Part shown: one piece after another, positions 32,501 through 40,993 of the stretch
Layout: the number at the start of each line of letters is the position of its first letter
Numbering within the stretch: position 1 is the stretch's first letter
Assembly: GCA_020635825.1 (NCBI GenBank)
Contig: JACJZA010000010.1
Location: forward strand, 123,680 to 187,679
DNA from: Flavobacteriales bacterium
GTDB taxonomy: Bacteria > Bacteroidota > Bacteroidia > Flavobacteriales_E > Vicingaceae
Length of the DNA: 64,000 nt
Direction: 5' to 3'
Notes under the pieces: generated by a model
The model's input: the letters and a program-made list of their open reading frames with translations, nothing else
Told to the model about the DNA's origin: nothing
Databases searched by the model: none
Program-made: the position numbers and the translations under genes

Positions 32501-33025
32501 TTGTTCAAAGGTAATTTGACCGGGTTGATTCGAATAATTTGTAATTAACATCATATAAACTTCACCTACTTGAGCACCTATTATTGATGCTTGTTCTGTT
32601 GCTGCCGGATCATAACTACAATCTACAGCTTCACCAGAACAATTGTGATCACCAGAACATCCACCAGGGTTACCCATATCTCCACACTGCGATAAAGCCG
32701 TTGGTAAATCTGCAAATGGCCCATAAAGTATAAAATCCACATCAATACCTGCTCCTGAATTATTTACTTGAGAAATACCTATACCTATATCTCCTGCAGT
32801 ACCTATTTCCATATAATACCAAGCCGGGTTTGGTTGAGTGCTAAGACATCCATAATCATTTCCTCCCTCTGCAGTTGTACCAGTATTATTAGGAAATGTG
32901 TAGGTATCAATGGTACAAAAAGGATCAGCTGTAGCACATGTTGAACCTTGACCAAAAGCATTTTGCTTTATTGAAAAAGTAAAGCAAACAACCATTGATA
33001 CGAAAAGAAAGTAAAATCGCTTCAT
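26591..33025 (-). CDS. Giant T9SS type-B sorted surface protein with seven 86-residue repeats
   Basis: 2144 residues with a signal peptide ending near NAFGQG. The N-terminal ~470 residues hold Cys-rich beta domains typical of secreted Bacteroidota proteins (DFILYGPF block). Residues about 479-1080 are seven near-identical 86-residue units (each with [32 protein letters not shown]). A series of Ig-like units with [12 protein letters not shown] motifs follows, then three 52-residue units ([17 protein letters not shown]), a PKD domain (about 1970-2050), and the gliding-motility-type CTD (about 2054-2144, starting [16 protein letters not shown], with [12 protein letters not shown]). The CTD routes it through the type IX secretion system to the cell surface. 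Probable adhesin or matrix protein; the ligand is unknown. The upstream gene encodes a small secreted protein 28 bases away. Confidence 0.9.
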   Translation of the reverse strand: MKRFYFLFVSMVVCFTFSIKQNAFGQGSTCATADPFCTIDTYTFPNNTGTTAEGGNDYGCLSTQPNPAWYYMEIGTAGDIGIGISQVNNSGAGIDVDFILYGPFADLPTALSQCGDMGNPGGCSGDHNCSGEAVDCSYDPAATEQASIIGAQVGEVYMMLITNYSNQPGQITFEQNSGGGATDCSIVFPPSCGTVDFHAEENTSPYNTISPFPSSMTCEDDWIYLVANDSATAGGYITPSLHFEFTPAADPNDYVNIYSGGTAAVGSGTLLYSGPLNDGIILTIYGEYLSPTTNYYFEICQETSVDWIVYDGGLGTIYATGTESSGGACNRFGPFSPAGSASWTTTAPGAAFAQNDAGLALFDPVVAGPGTYNFDYTWNNGAGCNATGSHSITVTNPYTFTSLTYTTVCKAAGGTVSPTLTGTAGGTYSSGTLGGSLNTSTGVVNVATAPVGTHTVNYSVGTMPCGATGSGTITILPTMTVSAASSSPTLCINTAMTNITHTTTGATGIGAATGLPAGVSANWSGGTITISGTPTASGTFNYSIPLTGGCGSVNATGTITVNPDMTVSAASSSPTLCVNTAMTNITHTTTGATGIGAATGLPAGVSANWSGGTITISGTPTASGTFNYSIPLTGGCGTVNATGTITVNPNNTVSAASSSPTLCINTAMTNITHTTTGATGIGAATGLPTGVSANWVGGTITISGIPTASGTFNYTIPLAGGCGSVDATGTITVTPNNTVSAASSSPTLCINTAMTNITHTTTGATGIGAATGLPAGVSANWSGGTITISGTPTASGTFNYTIPLTGGCGSIDATGTITVNPDNTVSAASSSPTLCINTAMTNITHTTTGATGIGAATGLPAGVSANWSGGTITISGTPTASGTFNYTIPLTGGCGSVDATGTITVNPDNTVSAASSSPTLCINTAMTNITHTTTGATGIGAAIGLPAGVSANWSGGTITISGTPTASGTFNYSIPLSGGCGTVNATGTITVNPDMTVSAASSSPTLCVNNAITNITHTTTGATGIGAATGLPAGVSANWSGGTITISGTPTATGTFNYSIPLTGGCGTANATGTITVNAYPTANISTASECENIPGSGQALNIDVTGLEAAINGTGTITWYTDNTYGTSYTPNNETVDNGEVFYFELTQNGCTIQDSITYTVSGNINLNDPNPQFCEDIAGGGSVAGVDLTTFNNSVFSGASSYTWATGPTGVTINDGDSINVQVQQGSCPVVDIFVHFDVNPLPTSNPTNMEMCEDLAGSGQATFDLTTLDNTVNGGSGDAVTWFTDAATSSSIATPGAYVSGSTTVYALVTDATTSCTDTAAVILTVNPLPNSNPSSLEACDEGASQATFDLTTLDNAINGSTSDAVTWFTDPATSISIATPGAYVSGSATIYALVTDATTSCTDTAAVTLTVNPLPAANNTSINLCDNGSGQATFDLTSVDNTVNGGTANMVTWFEDALATTPIITPNSFTTGNDTVYAVVTDAVTLCMDTTDVYLILDPLPTANDLTPQLCEDAGTPGTVAGVDLTLLNNSIDGGAGNTLTWYTDAGLTIPVGTPTNTSVNDNDVFYVLVDNGTCSDTAMVTYTVTSTIALTAPAPVLCEDAIGSGNVANIDLTSFNTSVYSGGGATFDWYTDAGLTTPVGTPTNVTVSNGTSFYVDVTDGSCNNNDTLTFTVNAQSAGTVAPTICNGDAVIVNGTIYSSTTTLSGTEIFTAANGCDSTVTVNITELPLITATLDSTVCNGGSFVFNGTTYDAANPTGTEILTAASGCDSVVTVTLTELPAITATLDSTVCNGGSFVFNGTTYDAANPTGTETLTAASGCDSVVTVTLTELPAITSTVDSTICSGDSFVINGTTYDATNTSGTEIMMAASGCDSVITVTVTVNPALSATPDPVAAVCLGESIIFTATATGNGTITWYDTDGVTPIGTGSPFDATGLITSTGNYTYFVNEAGTCADALTPVNVTVGGVTASITATPNSGFMPLEVTFTNNSTTGLGIVYVWDFEGDGTPDDNSFEPTHIYPDLGTYVTSLIVTDGVCFDTASVIIEVIGESTILIPNVFTPNADGQNDVFTVSGTNLESVTGQIFNRWGQKLYEWDNVKGYWDGRTLAGEECPDGTYFYIIEATGLDGQEYFKKGGFSLIR
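27522..27833. repeat. Two near-identical 156-bp tandem units inside the giant surface gene
   Basis: The segments around 27568 and 27724 are 156 bases apart and identical over at least 70 bases (both contain TGTTCCTGTTGGATTAGCAG). They encode two of three 52-residue units; the third, just downstream in the protein, is more diverged. The near-identity at DNA level points to recent duplication or conversion. Exact ends are approximate. Confidence 0.75.
29786..31591. repeat. Seven 258-bp tandem repeats coding 86-residue units
   Basis: The landmark CACTAAT within each unit occurs at 29884, 30142, 30400, 30658, 30916, 31174 and 31432, an exact 258-base period with no indels. Units differ mainly at third codon positions, while the encoded residues are almost constant. 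These are coding repeats of an Ig/cadherin-like adhesin and not a CRISPR array. Confidence 0.95.
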
Positions 33026-33053
33026 AGTTTTATGAATTAAATCATTAGTAAAA

Positions 33054-33599
33054 TTATTTTCTGTATTGTGGTTTTAGTTTGTCAGGATTGTTTTTAGCCC
33101 AGTTTTTCATAATGAGCTTGTATTCCCCCTCTGATTGAAAAATTTTATGTTTAGGGAACCCATGAGGAATTTGATCGTTAGCAGACATCATTTTGATTTT
33201 TTCATCATAATTTAAATACTGACCTTCTCCTGGTAAATGAATCAACTTTGATGGATTACTTTTCGCCCAAAGAAGCATAGTTTCTATATATTGCTCTTTA
33301 GTTTGTCCTATTTGATGTTTTGGAAAACCAACCGGTATTTCTCCAGTAACAGACAAAGACATTATCTTTTTATCAAAATTTAAATATTGTCCTTGACCTA
33401 TTTCATTAGACCCATTATTAAAATTGCTTTTATTTACACTAAGCTGAGCATTGTTCTTAATAGGAGTTTCCTTAACAACAATTCTTTCCTTAGCTAAATT
33501 GGCTCTTTGTAAATTCAAATTTGTATTTTGATTGTTTTGAGCTTGAATACAGGTTGACATCACAAGAGTAATGCCGAAAAATACATTTAACAATTTCAT
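33054..33599 (-). CDS. Small secreted protein with two ~52-residue repeats, family not recognised
   Basis: 181 residues with a signal peptide (cleavage likely after QA, residues 19-20). An Asn-rich linker follows, then two homologous units starting at residues 68 and 124. Each has GxGQYLN[FY]D, IP.GFPKH, then an aromatic/acidic helix and WAK.NP.KL. The conserved Trp-Ala-Lys and Phe-Pro-Lys-His suggest a small binding fold, but I do not know the family. The gene ends 28 bases before the 2144-residue T9SS protein on the same strand, so the two are probably co-transcribed. Function unknown; a role as partner or chaperone of the giant protein is only a guess. Confidence 0.6.
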   Translation of the reverse strand: MKLLNVFFGITLVMSTCIQAQNNQNTNLNLQRANLAKERIVVKETPIKNNAQLSVNKSNFNNGSNEIGQGQYLNFDKKIMSLSVTGEIPVGFPKHQIGQTKEQYIETMLLWAKSNPSKLIHLPGEGQYLNYDEKIKMMSANDQIPHGFPKHKIFQSEGEYKLIMKNWAKNNPDKLKPQYRK

Positions 33600-33630
33600 A
33601 TTATGTTCTGTTTAGTTTGCATAAATTAAC

Positions 33631-33638
33631 CAAAATTA
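33631..33638 (-). promoter_or_regulatory. Putative -7 box upstream of the small secreted protein gene
   Basis: The minus-strand octamer TAATTTTG fits TAnnTTTG and lies about 31 bases upstream of the ATG in an AT-rich 163-base spacer. No clear TTTG element is found at 19-21 bases further upstream, so the call rests on the -7 box alone. Confidence 0.35.
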
Positions 33639-33762
33639 GATAAATTAGTATAAAATATCGGCATTTGTTTAAATTACATCGATTAATTAGCTATTGTGTT
33701 AAATTTAAGTTATAACGAGATTTTTTCAACCAAGGTTGCACCAAAAAAGTAAAAAAGAAAAT

Positions 33763-35751
33763 TTAATTACATTTTAAACTAAACTTTTCAACTACCTCAG
33801 TCTTCCTTATTCTTTTAGCCAAAGATAATATGTGGCTACATAATTGGCTATCGGACTCATCTAGTTGATAAGCCATAATGAAATAATCTAATGACTCTGA
33901 ATAAAAAGACTCCCCTTTTGAAGTATATAAATTACCAATAGTAACATATATTTTTTTAGGACTTGAAACTTCTTTGGCTAAACTATCCAATAGGTCAATT
34001 CCTTCATTAACCCTTCTTGATTCTCCTAAAATGGTGTTGATTAAATTATAACCTTGCAGATAATCCTGATCTATTTCTATTGTTTTAAGAGCATAAAAAA
34101 TTGCCTCGTCATATTTTTTAAGTGATTTGTATGAAAATGCCAAATTATAATTTGCCTCAACATAATTTGTGTCATATTTTATAGCTTCAGAACAATATTC
34201 AATGGCTTTATTATAATCGCGGTAAAAATTTAAGTAAACTGAACCCAAGTTATTTAAACTAGTAGCATAAGAAGAATCTATTCTGATTGATTCTTTGAAA
34301 TGATAGATTATTTTCTCTATTAATTTCGGAATTTCAGGATTTTTTGGATTATTCCTAATTAACATAATTGCATCAGGATACATTGTGTTTGAAATTAAAG
34401 CATGAACTTTTGCAGATTCTTGCAAATGTTCAACATCAGTAGTGTAAAGATGTAAATAATCATGCCAATCAGGGTTTCTAGCAATTGTTCTACCTGAATA
34501 AATCACCATTACTAAAACCAATAATGCAATAAAGCTATTGGGTAATTGTACTTTTATCGTTTCTTTAGATAAATCTACCTTAAACAATTTTAGCATAAGA
34601 TATCCTATAACCACACAAAAACCAAGAGAAAACATATAAGCAAAACGATCCCCAACAATACCAACAATTGGAAATAGCACATTAATCACCATCAACATAG
34701 TACCTAACCAAAGTAGTATTCCCAAACCAATTACTTGTCTTTTATAAGTCTGAATAATACCATAAACGGCAAGTGGAATGTAAAACAACATTGCTACCCA
34801 AACTTCCCAATTTTTAAAAGTAGCCATAGGTATTACATTGTACCCATAATAAAAAGATAAGTCAACAGGGAAAATGAGCATCTTTAAATAAAACCATGAA
34901 CAATAAAGACCTACCGTTAGCCTATCCATAAATCCACCTTCAAAAATTAAAGGATTTTCAAAATATTTTAAATTTCGAACTGCTTTTTCACTAACCAACC
35001 CTTTACTCATTAGTCTATATATAATATACACTACCACTAATGACCCTAAGGATAAAACAATTTTTTTGTAATGATAAGACTTAAAGTACATCAAAACGGG
35101 TAAAATTCCCATTAATGCTATAGCGTTTTTTTTAGCTAATCCTGATATTAAAACAAATAAAAATCCAATAAGTAGATACTTAAGTTTTGATGTATCACCA
35201 TATTTAAAAAAGAATTTTATAGAAATCAACATAAATAAAAACATCAATATTTCATCTCTACTTTTGATGTTATCCACCACTTCGGTATGTAATGGGTGTA
35301 CCAAATAAAGAATAGTAATAATAAAAGGCAATAAAATATTATATCTTTCAAATACTTTTGAAAGTACTTGAAAAAGAACCATACAAGTTATTGCATATAG
35401 CAATACATTTATAAAATGACTAATATTTGCTTGAGTTAGTTTATCTTTCTTTTTTTTCTCTTCTTTAGTTTGAAATGGAAGTAATTTTTTAAAAAATTGT
35501 TTTTCAATTGCAAAAGAGGTAATCACTAAGGGACGATAATCATACTTTTGTTTATTATCTACAGCATATCGAGATGTAAAAATATCAGGAATCCCTTTTA
35601 ATCCTTTTTCTGCCAATTTATTTCCATCTACCACAATATTATCATCTAAAGCGTATTCATTATTTATTCCATTCCCATAAATAATGAAAGTAAGCAATAT
35701 TAAAATTAAATAGATTCTATTGTGCTTTAAATTAGAAAGGTTTAATACCAT
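33763..35751 (-). CDS. Multi-pass GT-C-like membrane protein with C-terminal TPRs (TMTC/PMT-like)
   Basis: 662 residues from the ATG at 35751; an upstream TTG at 35775 would add 8 residues but overlaps a possible -7 box. The first extracytoplasmic loop has the acidic pair in YALDDNIVV expected of GT-C enzymes that use lipid-phosphate sugars. About ten further membrane helices follow, with LVHPLHTEVVDNIKSRDE, a block typical of TMTC-type O-mannosyltransferase-like proteins. After about residue 460 come several TPR units (ATSLNNLGSVYLNFYRDYNKA, VEANYNLAFSYKSLKKYDEA). The likely role is transfer of a sugar from a lipid carrier on the periplasmic side, to protein or glycan. It lies beside sulfotransferases and an acyl/glycosyl cluster. 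Acceptor and donor are unknown. Confidence 0.65.
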   Translation of the reverse strand: MVLNLSNLKHNRIYLILILLTFIIYGNGINNEYALDDNIVVDGNKLAEKGLKGIPDIFTSRYAVDNKQKYDYRPLVITSFAIEKQFFKKLLPFQTKEEKKKKDKLTQANISHFINVLLYAITCMVLFQVLSKVFERYNILLPFIITILYLVHPLHTEVVDNIKSRDEILMFLFMLISIKFFFKYGDTSKLKYLLIGFLFVLISGLAKKNAIALMGILPVLMYFKSYHYKKIVLSLGSLVVVYIIYRLMSKGLVSEKAVRNLKYFENPLIFEGGFMDRLTVGLYCSWFYLKMLIFPVDLSFYYGYNVIPMATFKNWEVWVAMLFYIPLAVYGIIQTYKRQVIGLGILLWLGTMLMVINVLFPIVGIVGDRFAYMFSLGFCVVIGYLMLKLFKVDLSKETIKVQLPNSFIALLVLVMVIYSGRTIARNPDWHDYLHLYTTDVEHLQESAKVHALISNTMYPDAIMLIRNNPKNPEIPKLIEKIIYHFKESIRIDSSYATSLNNLGSVYLNFYRDYNKAIEYCSEAIKYDTNYVEANYNLAFSYKSLKKYDEAIFYALKTIEIDQDYLQGYNLINTILGESRRVNEGIDLLDSLAKEVSSPKKIYVTIGNLYTSKGESFYSESLDYFIMAYQLDESDSQLCSHILSLAKRIRKTEVVEKFSLKCN

Positions 35752-35840
35752 TTGATGCAAGTCATTTGCAAACAAATATATAAATATTAATTTTACCTTA
35801 TAGTACTTATCTTTAATTCTTATTTTTTATCGAAAGCCTA

Positions 35841-36827
35841 TTACAGAATATTCATAAAATTCCTGTATTTTTTATTATTGGAAGACCTCGTTCAGGAACT
35901 ACTCTGTTGAGAACATTATTTGATGCTCATCCAAATGTTTGTATTCCTTTAGAATGTCAAATAATTCCAGATTTACACCCTACATTTGGCAACAAAACTT
36001 TCTGGAAAAAAAAAGATATTTTAAGCTTTTATAACGAGGTTATTAATTCTACCTTATTTGGGCATTGGAATATTGATTTGAATTATTTGAGAAATACATT
36101 GTTAGAGTTTGAAGGTGAAAATAGTTTTCAAACCTTATGTAAAGTTGTTTACTATTGTTATCATTCTTTTTTCCCAAAATCTGAAATAAAATTTATTGCT
36201 GATAAAACCCCTAATAATACAGAGCATATTTATTTATTGTCAAAGTTATTTCCCGAAGCAAAATTTATTTACATCACTAGAGATTATAGAGACAATATCC
36301 TGTCAATTAAAAACGCAGATTTTGGCTCTAACAATATTTTTCAGTTATCATTTTTATGGAGAGAAAGATGGAAGTTAGTAACAAAATTTTCCAATGAAAA
36401 TCCAAGTAAAGTTTATAAAATTAGATATGAAGATTTTGTAAAATCTCCCCAAGAACACTTAAAGGCAATGTGTGATTTTATAAATCTCACTTATGTCGAA
36501 AGTGTTTTTAACTTTAATTCATCCAAAGAAAAATTTTACGCCTATTATGGCAGGGAAAATTTGAAACGATTTCATGGTAATTTATTCAATCCAATTAATT
36601 CCGAATTAATTTATGGATGGAAAACCAAAATGAAAACCTTTTATGTTAAAATAGCTGATTATATCATTGGCGATATTGCAGAAAAATCAAATTATGAAAG
36701 AAAGTATTATCAATTTAGTCTGTTTTTTAAATTGTTTGTAAAATTGAATTTGTTATTAATAATTATTAAACTTACTACATTAAACAAATTAAAACCATTA
36801 CTTCCGATTAAAAAAAGACTTTTTTAA
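35841..36827 (+). CDS. Sulfotransferase family protein, start codon not canonical
   Basis: About 328 residues. The PAPS 5'-phosphosulfate loop FIIGRPRSGTTLL is at the N-terminus, and the 3'-phosphate motif (YITRDYRDNILS) is about 110 residues later, as in Sulfotransfer_3-type enzymes that move sulfate from PAPS to glycans or lipids. The frame is open from 35817, but the only ATG/GTG/TTG before the body is TTG 35907, which would delete the PAPS loop. By alignment with the paralog downstream (MQDLNKIP against LQNIHKIP) the start should be the codon TTA at 35841, so a rare start codon or a base error is likely. Its stop overlaps the next ATG (TAATG). The two sulfotransferases are tandem paralogs. 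Confidence 0.7.
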   Translation, partial: LQNIHKIPVFFIIGRPRSGTTLLRTLFDAHPNVCIPLECQIIPDLHPTFGNKTFWKKKDILSFYNEVINSTLFGHWNIDLNYLRNTLLEFEGENSFQTLCKVVYYCYHSFFPKSEIKFIADKTPNNTEHIYLLSKLFPEAKFIYITRDYRDNILSIKNADFGSNNIFQLSFLWRERWKLVTKFSNENPSKVYKIRYEDFVKSPQEHLKAMCDFINLTYVESVFNFNSSKEKFYAYYGRENLKRFHGNLFNPINSELIYGWKTKMKTFYVKIADYIIGDIAEKSNYERKYYQFSLFFKLFVKLNLLLIIIKLTTLNKLKPLLPIKKRLF

Positions 36828-37921
36828 TGCAAGATCTCAATAAGATTCCTTTTTTATTTATTATAGCTAGAGGTAGATCTGGAACAACCCTACTTCAAAA
36901 TATAATGGATGCTAATCCTCATGTAGTTTTGCCGATTGAGTCAAAGTTGATTATTCATTTAAAACAAAAATATTTTAGAGTAAAAAGTTGGAATGATAAA
37001 TTGTTAGATGAATTTATCATTGATTTATATAAAGATTTAAAATTCTCTACTCATTGGAATGTAGATAAGCAACAATTAATTGCATCTATTAAATCATATC
37101 CTAAATCTTCATTAACATTTCAAATCTTATGTAAACTAATTTATTTGAGTTATCCTTCTCCTTTCAAGAAAGAAGATGTTCTTCTAATAGGTGATAAAAA
37201 TCCTATATTCTCGATGTTTGTTCCGGAATTGAGAGAAATTTTTCCTGACGCAAAATTTATACATCTTGTTAGGGATTACCGAGATAATATTGTATCCAAC
37301 ATTAAGACTTTTAACTTCGAAAAACTTCCTGTATTAACACATGGATGGGTTGCTTATAATAAATTCATTGAGAATGAAAAAATAAAAGTTCCTAACTTAT
37401 TTTTCACACTTAGATATGAGGATTTAGTAAATAATCCTGAGGAAAATATTTTAGGCATATGCAATTTTTTGCAAATACCTTACAATGAAAAAATGTTAAA
37501 TTTTAACATAGCAATTAATGAACGAGTAAATGAAGAACTTGATGAGAAAAAAAAGATGCAAGTTAAGGAAATTCATCCCAATGTTTTGAAACCTATTTCA
37601 ACAAGTCAAATTGATAAATGGAAAAAACATTTAACATCTAAACAACTAGATCTAATAGAATTTGTGGCAGGAGATTATGGAAAAAAATATAAATATTATC
37701 CGTCAAAAGACATTTCAAAAAGTATAACAATAAAAATTATTTCTTTAGTAGGATTAATACGACAGAGATTTAACTTTTTTATCATAAAAAATTATTACCG
37801 ACTTCCTTTCATCATTAGAGATTTAATGGGTAAAATTTCTTTATTTCTACACAATAAATTTAATTATTCAAATTATTTCAACAATGCTGATTTTCGATAT
37901 AATGGAAAAACTACTGAATAA
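36827..37921 (+). CDS. Sulfotransferase family protein
   Basis: 364 residues. The PAPS-binding loop is FIIARGRSGTTLLQNIMDAN at residues 11-30, followed by the HPVVLPIES-like block, and the 3'-phosphate-binding motif is LVRDYRDNIVSN about 120 residues further on. Similar in layout to the gene immediately upstream, with which it shares one base, so the pair arose by duplication and is translated together. Likely transfers sulfate to a surface carbohydrate; the acceptor is unknown. The last 49 bases overlap the 3' end of the convergent hydroxylase-like gene. Confidence 0.8.
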   Translation: MQDLNKIPFLFIIARGRSGTTLLQNIMDANPHVVLPIESKLIIHLKQKYFRVKSWNDKLLDEFIIDLYKDLKFSTHWNVDKQQLIASIKSYPKSSLTFQILCKLIYLSYPSPFKKEDVLLIGDKNPIFSMFVPELREIFPDAKFIHLVRDYRDNIVSNIKTFNFEKLPVLTHGWVAYNKFIENEKIKVPNLFFTLRYEDLVNNPEENILGICNFLQIPYNEKMLNFNIAINERVNEELDEKKKMQVKEIHPNVLKPISTSQIDKWKKHLTSKQLDLIEFVAGDYGKKYKYYPSKDISKSITIKIISLVGLIRQRFNFFIIKNYYRLPFIIRDLMGKISLFLHNKFNYSNYFNNADFRYNGKTTE

Positions 37922-38631
37922 TATCCAAGAGCCAATAAATAAGAAAAAATCTTTGACAAGATGTTCTTTTTGGGTTTAATACCAATTAAATTAAAGATAA
38001 ACTGATACAAAATATTCCCTCTCACTTTTGCACATATCCATTTTTTTTGATGAACATACTGAGGTTTAATTATATCAAAAAGTAGTATCACTCTTCTTTT
38101 ATCAGTATAATTCCAAGCCTTATGATAAGCAGCATCATTAAATATCAATAACTTTCCATTTTGCCAAGGTCTGTCCTCATACCCAACCCTAAATCCACAT
38201 TCCGGCAATTCTCCTGGAATTTCAAGGCCTAAATGACAACGAAAAATTGCATCAGTATCTCCGTAGTGCGGTTTAATCTCAGCATGTGGCTCCATTATAC
38301 TAACAGAAGCCGAAATTAAATCAGGAATTTGATTCAAAACAGAAATAGTTTTGGGACAGGAATGAATGGCATTCTTGGACATTTTTAATCCCCAAAAGTA
38401 AAAGCTCAGTGCTTTCCATTTTTTTGGAGCATTTACCATTTCTTTGGCAAAATATGGTTTTAATTCACTTTCATTATTTTTAATTAGAGCTAAAACTTCT
38501 TTATGAATATATTGCCAGCTTTGTTCAACCTTTTCTGACCATTCAAATTCTGTAGAATTATAGTAGGTATCATCAACTACATTAGGGTCTTTATGATGTA
38601 AAAAAGAATAATATAATTTTTTACCTTCCAT
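37873..38631 (-). CDS. Aspartyl/asparaginyl beta-hydroxylase-like protein
   Basis: 252 residues. The core has HAEIKPHYGDTDAIFRCHLG and, about 55 residues later, NDAAYHKAWNYTDKRRVILL, the conserved His-containing blocks of the AspH/LpxO-type iron/2-oxoglutarate hydroxylase fold. The C-terminal ~40 residues are hydrophobic and may touch the membrane. LpxO-like members hydroxylate the acyl chain of lipid A and others act on Asp/Asn; in this operon, next to acyl-chain and transferase genes, an acyl-chain hydroxylation is the better guess. It is the last gene of the seven-gene cluster, 6 bases after the GNAT gene. Confidence 0.75.
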   Translation of the reverse strand: MEGKKLYYSFLHHKDPNVVDDTYYNSTEFEWSEKVEQSWQYIHKEVLALIKNNESELKPYFAKEMVNAPKKWKALSFYFWGLKMSKNAIHSCPKTISVLNQIPDLISASVSIMEPHAEIKPHYGDTDAIFRCHLGLEIPGELPECGFRVGYEDRPWQNGKLLIFNDAAYHKAWNYTDKRRVILLFDIIKPQYVHQKKWICAKVRGNILYQFIFNLIGIKPKKNILSKIFSYLLALGYYSVVFPLYRKSALLK

Positions 38632-38637
38632 AAAATT

Positions 38638-39315
38638 TTAAAGAGTAATTCTGTTTTCGTGAGACAAAACTGAATTTAATTTTTCTTTTAAATAATTGGG
38701 AAGATGAGTATACAGCCTAATTAAATCTTCATCTGATACATTAGAAAAAGAGAAATCCTCTACCACTAATTCTCCATAGTCTTGATACATATTGGCAATT
38801 GCTTTTCTATATTTTTCAATTCTATTAATGTAATTATCTTTCGTTAAAACACAATCATAATAATCATTAGTGGTATTTTCATCTAGTATCTCGTAACCAA
38901 ACATTTTATTAAATTTAATAGCGGTGGAATTGTTCTTTAATACCTTTATGAAAGTCTTTTCAAACTCGCATACATGAAAATTATAATCATGCATTATTAC
39001 AGAACATAAAGAAGGAATTAACGTATTTATATGTTTATCATCCCAAATAAAAATGCCTCCTTCAGAGGTTTTTGTTGTAAAATCAGCATTTTTTCCATTA
39101 ATGATTCCAATTACTTCACCTTCGACATGAATCAACAAATACAAATTATAGATATTATCTATACTGTCAAACCACTTCTTTTGCTCATCTTGGGTTATCT
39201 CTTTTTGATAAACCATTCTTTGCCTTATTTCTTTGGAGTTTCTTTTTACCCTTAACAACTCAATATCATCTTTAGCAAGTCTAGTAAGTTTGATATTATA
39301 TTTTTTGATAATCAT
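38638..39315 (-). CDS. GNAT-family acyltransferase-like protein
   Basis: 225 residues. The N-terminal ~165 residues follow a GNAT pattern (IKLTRLAKDDIELLRVKRNS, then a beta-hairpin VIGIINGK, a helix near LCSVIMHDYNF, and KVLKNNSTAIKFNKMFGYE). The last are typical of PseH/WecD-like enzymes that acylate amino sugars. A C-terminal helical extension of about 55 residues is not recognised. Its start overlaps the stop of the GT2 gene by one base. In this cluster it is the candidate to transfer the acyl group built on the cluster ACP to a sugar amine. The acceptor is inferred from context only. Confidence 0.6.
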   Translation of the reverse strand: MIIKKYNIKLTRLAKDDIELLRVKRNSKEIRQRMVYQKEITQDEQKKWFDSIDNIYNLYLLIHVEGEVIGIINGKNADFTTKTSEGGIFIWDDKHINTLIPSLCSVIMHDYNFHVCEFEKTFIKVLKNNSTAIKFNKMFGYEILDENTTNDYYDCVLTKDNYINRIEKYRKAIANMYQDYGELVVEDFSFSNVSDEDLIRLYTHLPNYLKEKLNSVLSHENRITL

Positions 39316-40244
39316 TAAATTATCTTTTTAATAGAATAAGGCGGTTTGTTTTGTTGCAACTGGTATAGTTTATAGAGGTAATTTCCTATTACACCTAAAC
39401 AAAAGAGAATAAGACTTGTACTGAACATAATTGCAACAATGATAGAAGTATACCCTAAAGGCACATCGAACATTAGCTTTCTATATATAAACCTAAGTCC
39501 AAGAACAAAAGATACTAAAGATGAAAATAATCCAAGGACTATAATAACTTTTAATGGCTTTGTACTATAATAGTACATTATATTTAGATATATATTCAAT
39601 AACTTCATAAAGGTATAACCTGTTCTTCCATATTTTCTTGGATCATGTTTAACATTGACCAATTCAATATTAGTACTGTACCAATTTAAAGCTGCATCTA
39701 AAAATAAAAAATGTTGTGAATGTTTCTCTACTAAAACATTAGTTAAGTTTCTTCTAATTAACCTAAAAGAAGAGCCTCCTTCCTGCGTTTGCCTCTTATA
39801 ATTTGAAGTTTTTCTAATAAACAAACTTCCTAAGTTTCTAATTTTTGAATGCTGTTTTACTATTGGCATACCATAAACAATATCAGCATTGTTCAATTTT
39901 TGAGCCTCAATTAATTTAAAAATTTCTTCGGGTGGATGCTGTAAATCATCATCCATTGTAACTACAAAATCGCCAGAACAAAAACTAAATCCGCATAATA
40001 ATGCATTATGCTGTCCATAATTTTTCGTAAAATTAATTGCTTTTATCACATCAGGATATTTAGCCCTTTCTTCCTTAAGCAGTTTCCAGCTATCATCTGT
40101 ACTTCCATCATTTACAAAAATCAATTCATATTGATAATTTGTAAGAGTGTCGAATGTTTTTATTAATCGGTCAACTAATTCAGATATTGTTGCTGAACTA
40201 TTATAAACAGGTATTACAACAGATATTTTAGAATTACCTTCCAT
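39315..40244 (-). CDS. Family 2 glycosyltransferase (polyprenyl-phosphate type, GtrB/DPM-like)
   Basis: 309 residues from the ATG at 40242-40244, which overlaps the stop of the reductase gene (TAATG). The open frame extends 19 codons further upstream, but those residues are Arg-rich and fit no family start. The GT-A domain begins KISVVIPVYNSSATISELVD, with FVNDGSTDDSW and the DXD-type MDDDLQHPPE. Two C-terminal membrane helices follow (about 230-255 and 265-290), ending near LYKLYQLQQNKPPY. Such enzymes load a sugar on undecaprenyl phosphate for later transfer across the membrane. The GT-C-like protein encoded nearby is a possible user of that donor. Confidence 0.85.
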   Translation of the reverse strand: MEGNSKISVVIPVYNSSATISELVDRLIKTFDTLTNYQYELIFVNDGSTDDSWKLLKEERAKYPDVIKAINFTKNYGQHNALLCGFSFCSGDFVVTMDDDLQHPPEEIFKLIEAQKLNNADIVYGMPIVKQHSKIRNLGSLFIRKTSNYKRQTQEGGSSFRLIRRNLTNVLVEKHSQHFLFLDAALNWYSTNIELVNVKHDPRKYGRTGYTFMKLLNIYLNIMYYYSTKPLKVIIVLGLFSSLVSFVLGLRFIYRKLMFDVPLGYTSIIVAIMFSTSLILFCLGVIGNYLYKLYQLQQNKPPYSIKKII

Positions 40245-40993
40245 TAAAAATCGCCTAATAAGAAACCTCCGTCTAAGGTTATTGTTTGTCCAGTCATCCA
40301 TTTAGATGCATTAGATAGTAAGTATATTGCTGTATTGGCAACATCTTCAGGATAACCAACTCCCAAAGGATATTTCTTTATATGCTCATCCATTCTTTCT
40401 TTAGTACCTTGTGTTTCTGCAGTTTCAAACATTGGGGTTTTAACCATTGCAGATGCGATACAATTGGAACGTATTTCCATATGAGAAAACTCTAAAGCAA
40501 TAACTTTACTAAAAGCTTCCAATGCTGCTTTTGACCCTGCATATAAAGCCCCACCTTTATAAGGGTGGTCGGCAGCAATAGAAGAAGAAAAAACAATAGA
40601 TGCTTTTTTATTTAATTTCTTTTTTCTTGTAATTTGAGACATTAATAACACCTGTGCCTCATAATTTATGTCAAATATTTGATGTAGCACATCCGTCGAA
40701 ATAAACTTAACAGGGTAAGGTCGAACAATTCCAGCACAATGAACAACACCATCTAATGAAGGTATTTTTTCTACCAATTGATTAATGTCATTTTGTTCTA
40801 ATAAATCAGCTACAATATATTGGCTATCTTCTCCAGTCAATAAATCTATTGTTTCTTTTAATCTTTCCTCATCTCTACCCGTAGCAATAATATTTGCTCC
40901 CATTTTATTAGCACTAATAGCAACTTGCCTTCCTATTCCGGAAGACGCCCCTGTTACTAAAATTGTTTTATTTTTTAAATCAAAAGGCGTCAT
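40244..40993 (-). CDS. SDR family oxidoreductase, FabG-like ketoreductase
   Basis: 249 residues. The Rossmann NAD(P)-binding motif TGASSGIG is at 14-21, with VHCAG (NxAG position), the catalytic Ser in FSSSIAA and the Tyr/Lys in YAGSKAA, and the C-terminal LSNASKWMTGQTITLDGGFLL typical of FabG-like classic SDRs. Between two ketoacyl-ACP synthases and transferases, reduction of a 3-ketoacyl-ACP to 3-hydroxyacyl-ACP is the natural role. Its ATG follows the preceding stop codon without a gap. Confidence 0.85.
   Translation of the reverse strand: MTPFDLKNKTILVTGASSGIGRQVAISANKMGANIIATGRDEERLKETIDLLTGEDSQYIVADLLEQNDINQLVEKIPSLDGVVHCAGIVRPYPVKFISTDVLHQIFDINYEAQVLLMSQITRKKKLNKKASIVFSSSIAADHPYKGGALYAGSKAALEAFSKVIALEFSHMEIRSNCIASAMVKTPMFETAETQGTKERMDEHIKKYPLGVGYPEDVANTAIYLLSNASKWMTGQTITLDGGFLLGDF

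Noticed and set aside
35907..36827. Sulfotransferase read as starting at TTG 35907
   Set aside because: This would delete the PAPS-binding loop GRPRSGTT, which is encoded in frame just upstream.
40245..40301. 19-codon N-terminal extension of the GT2 glycosyltransferase
   Set aside because: It lies inside the reductase coding region and is Arg-rich; the ATG overlapping the reductase stop fits the family start.
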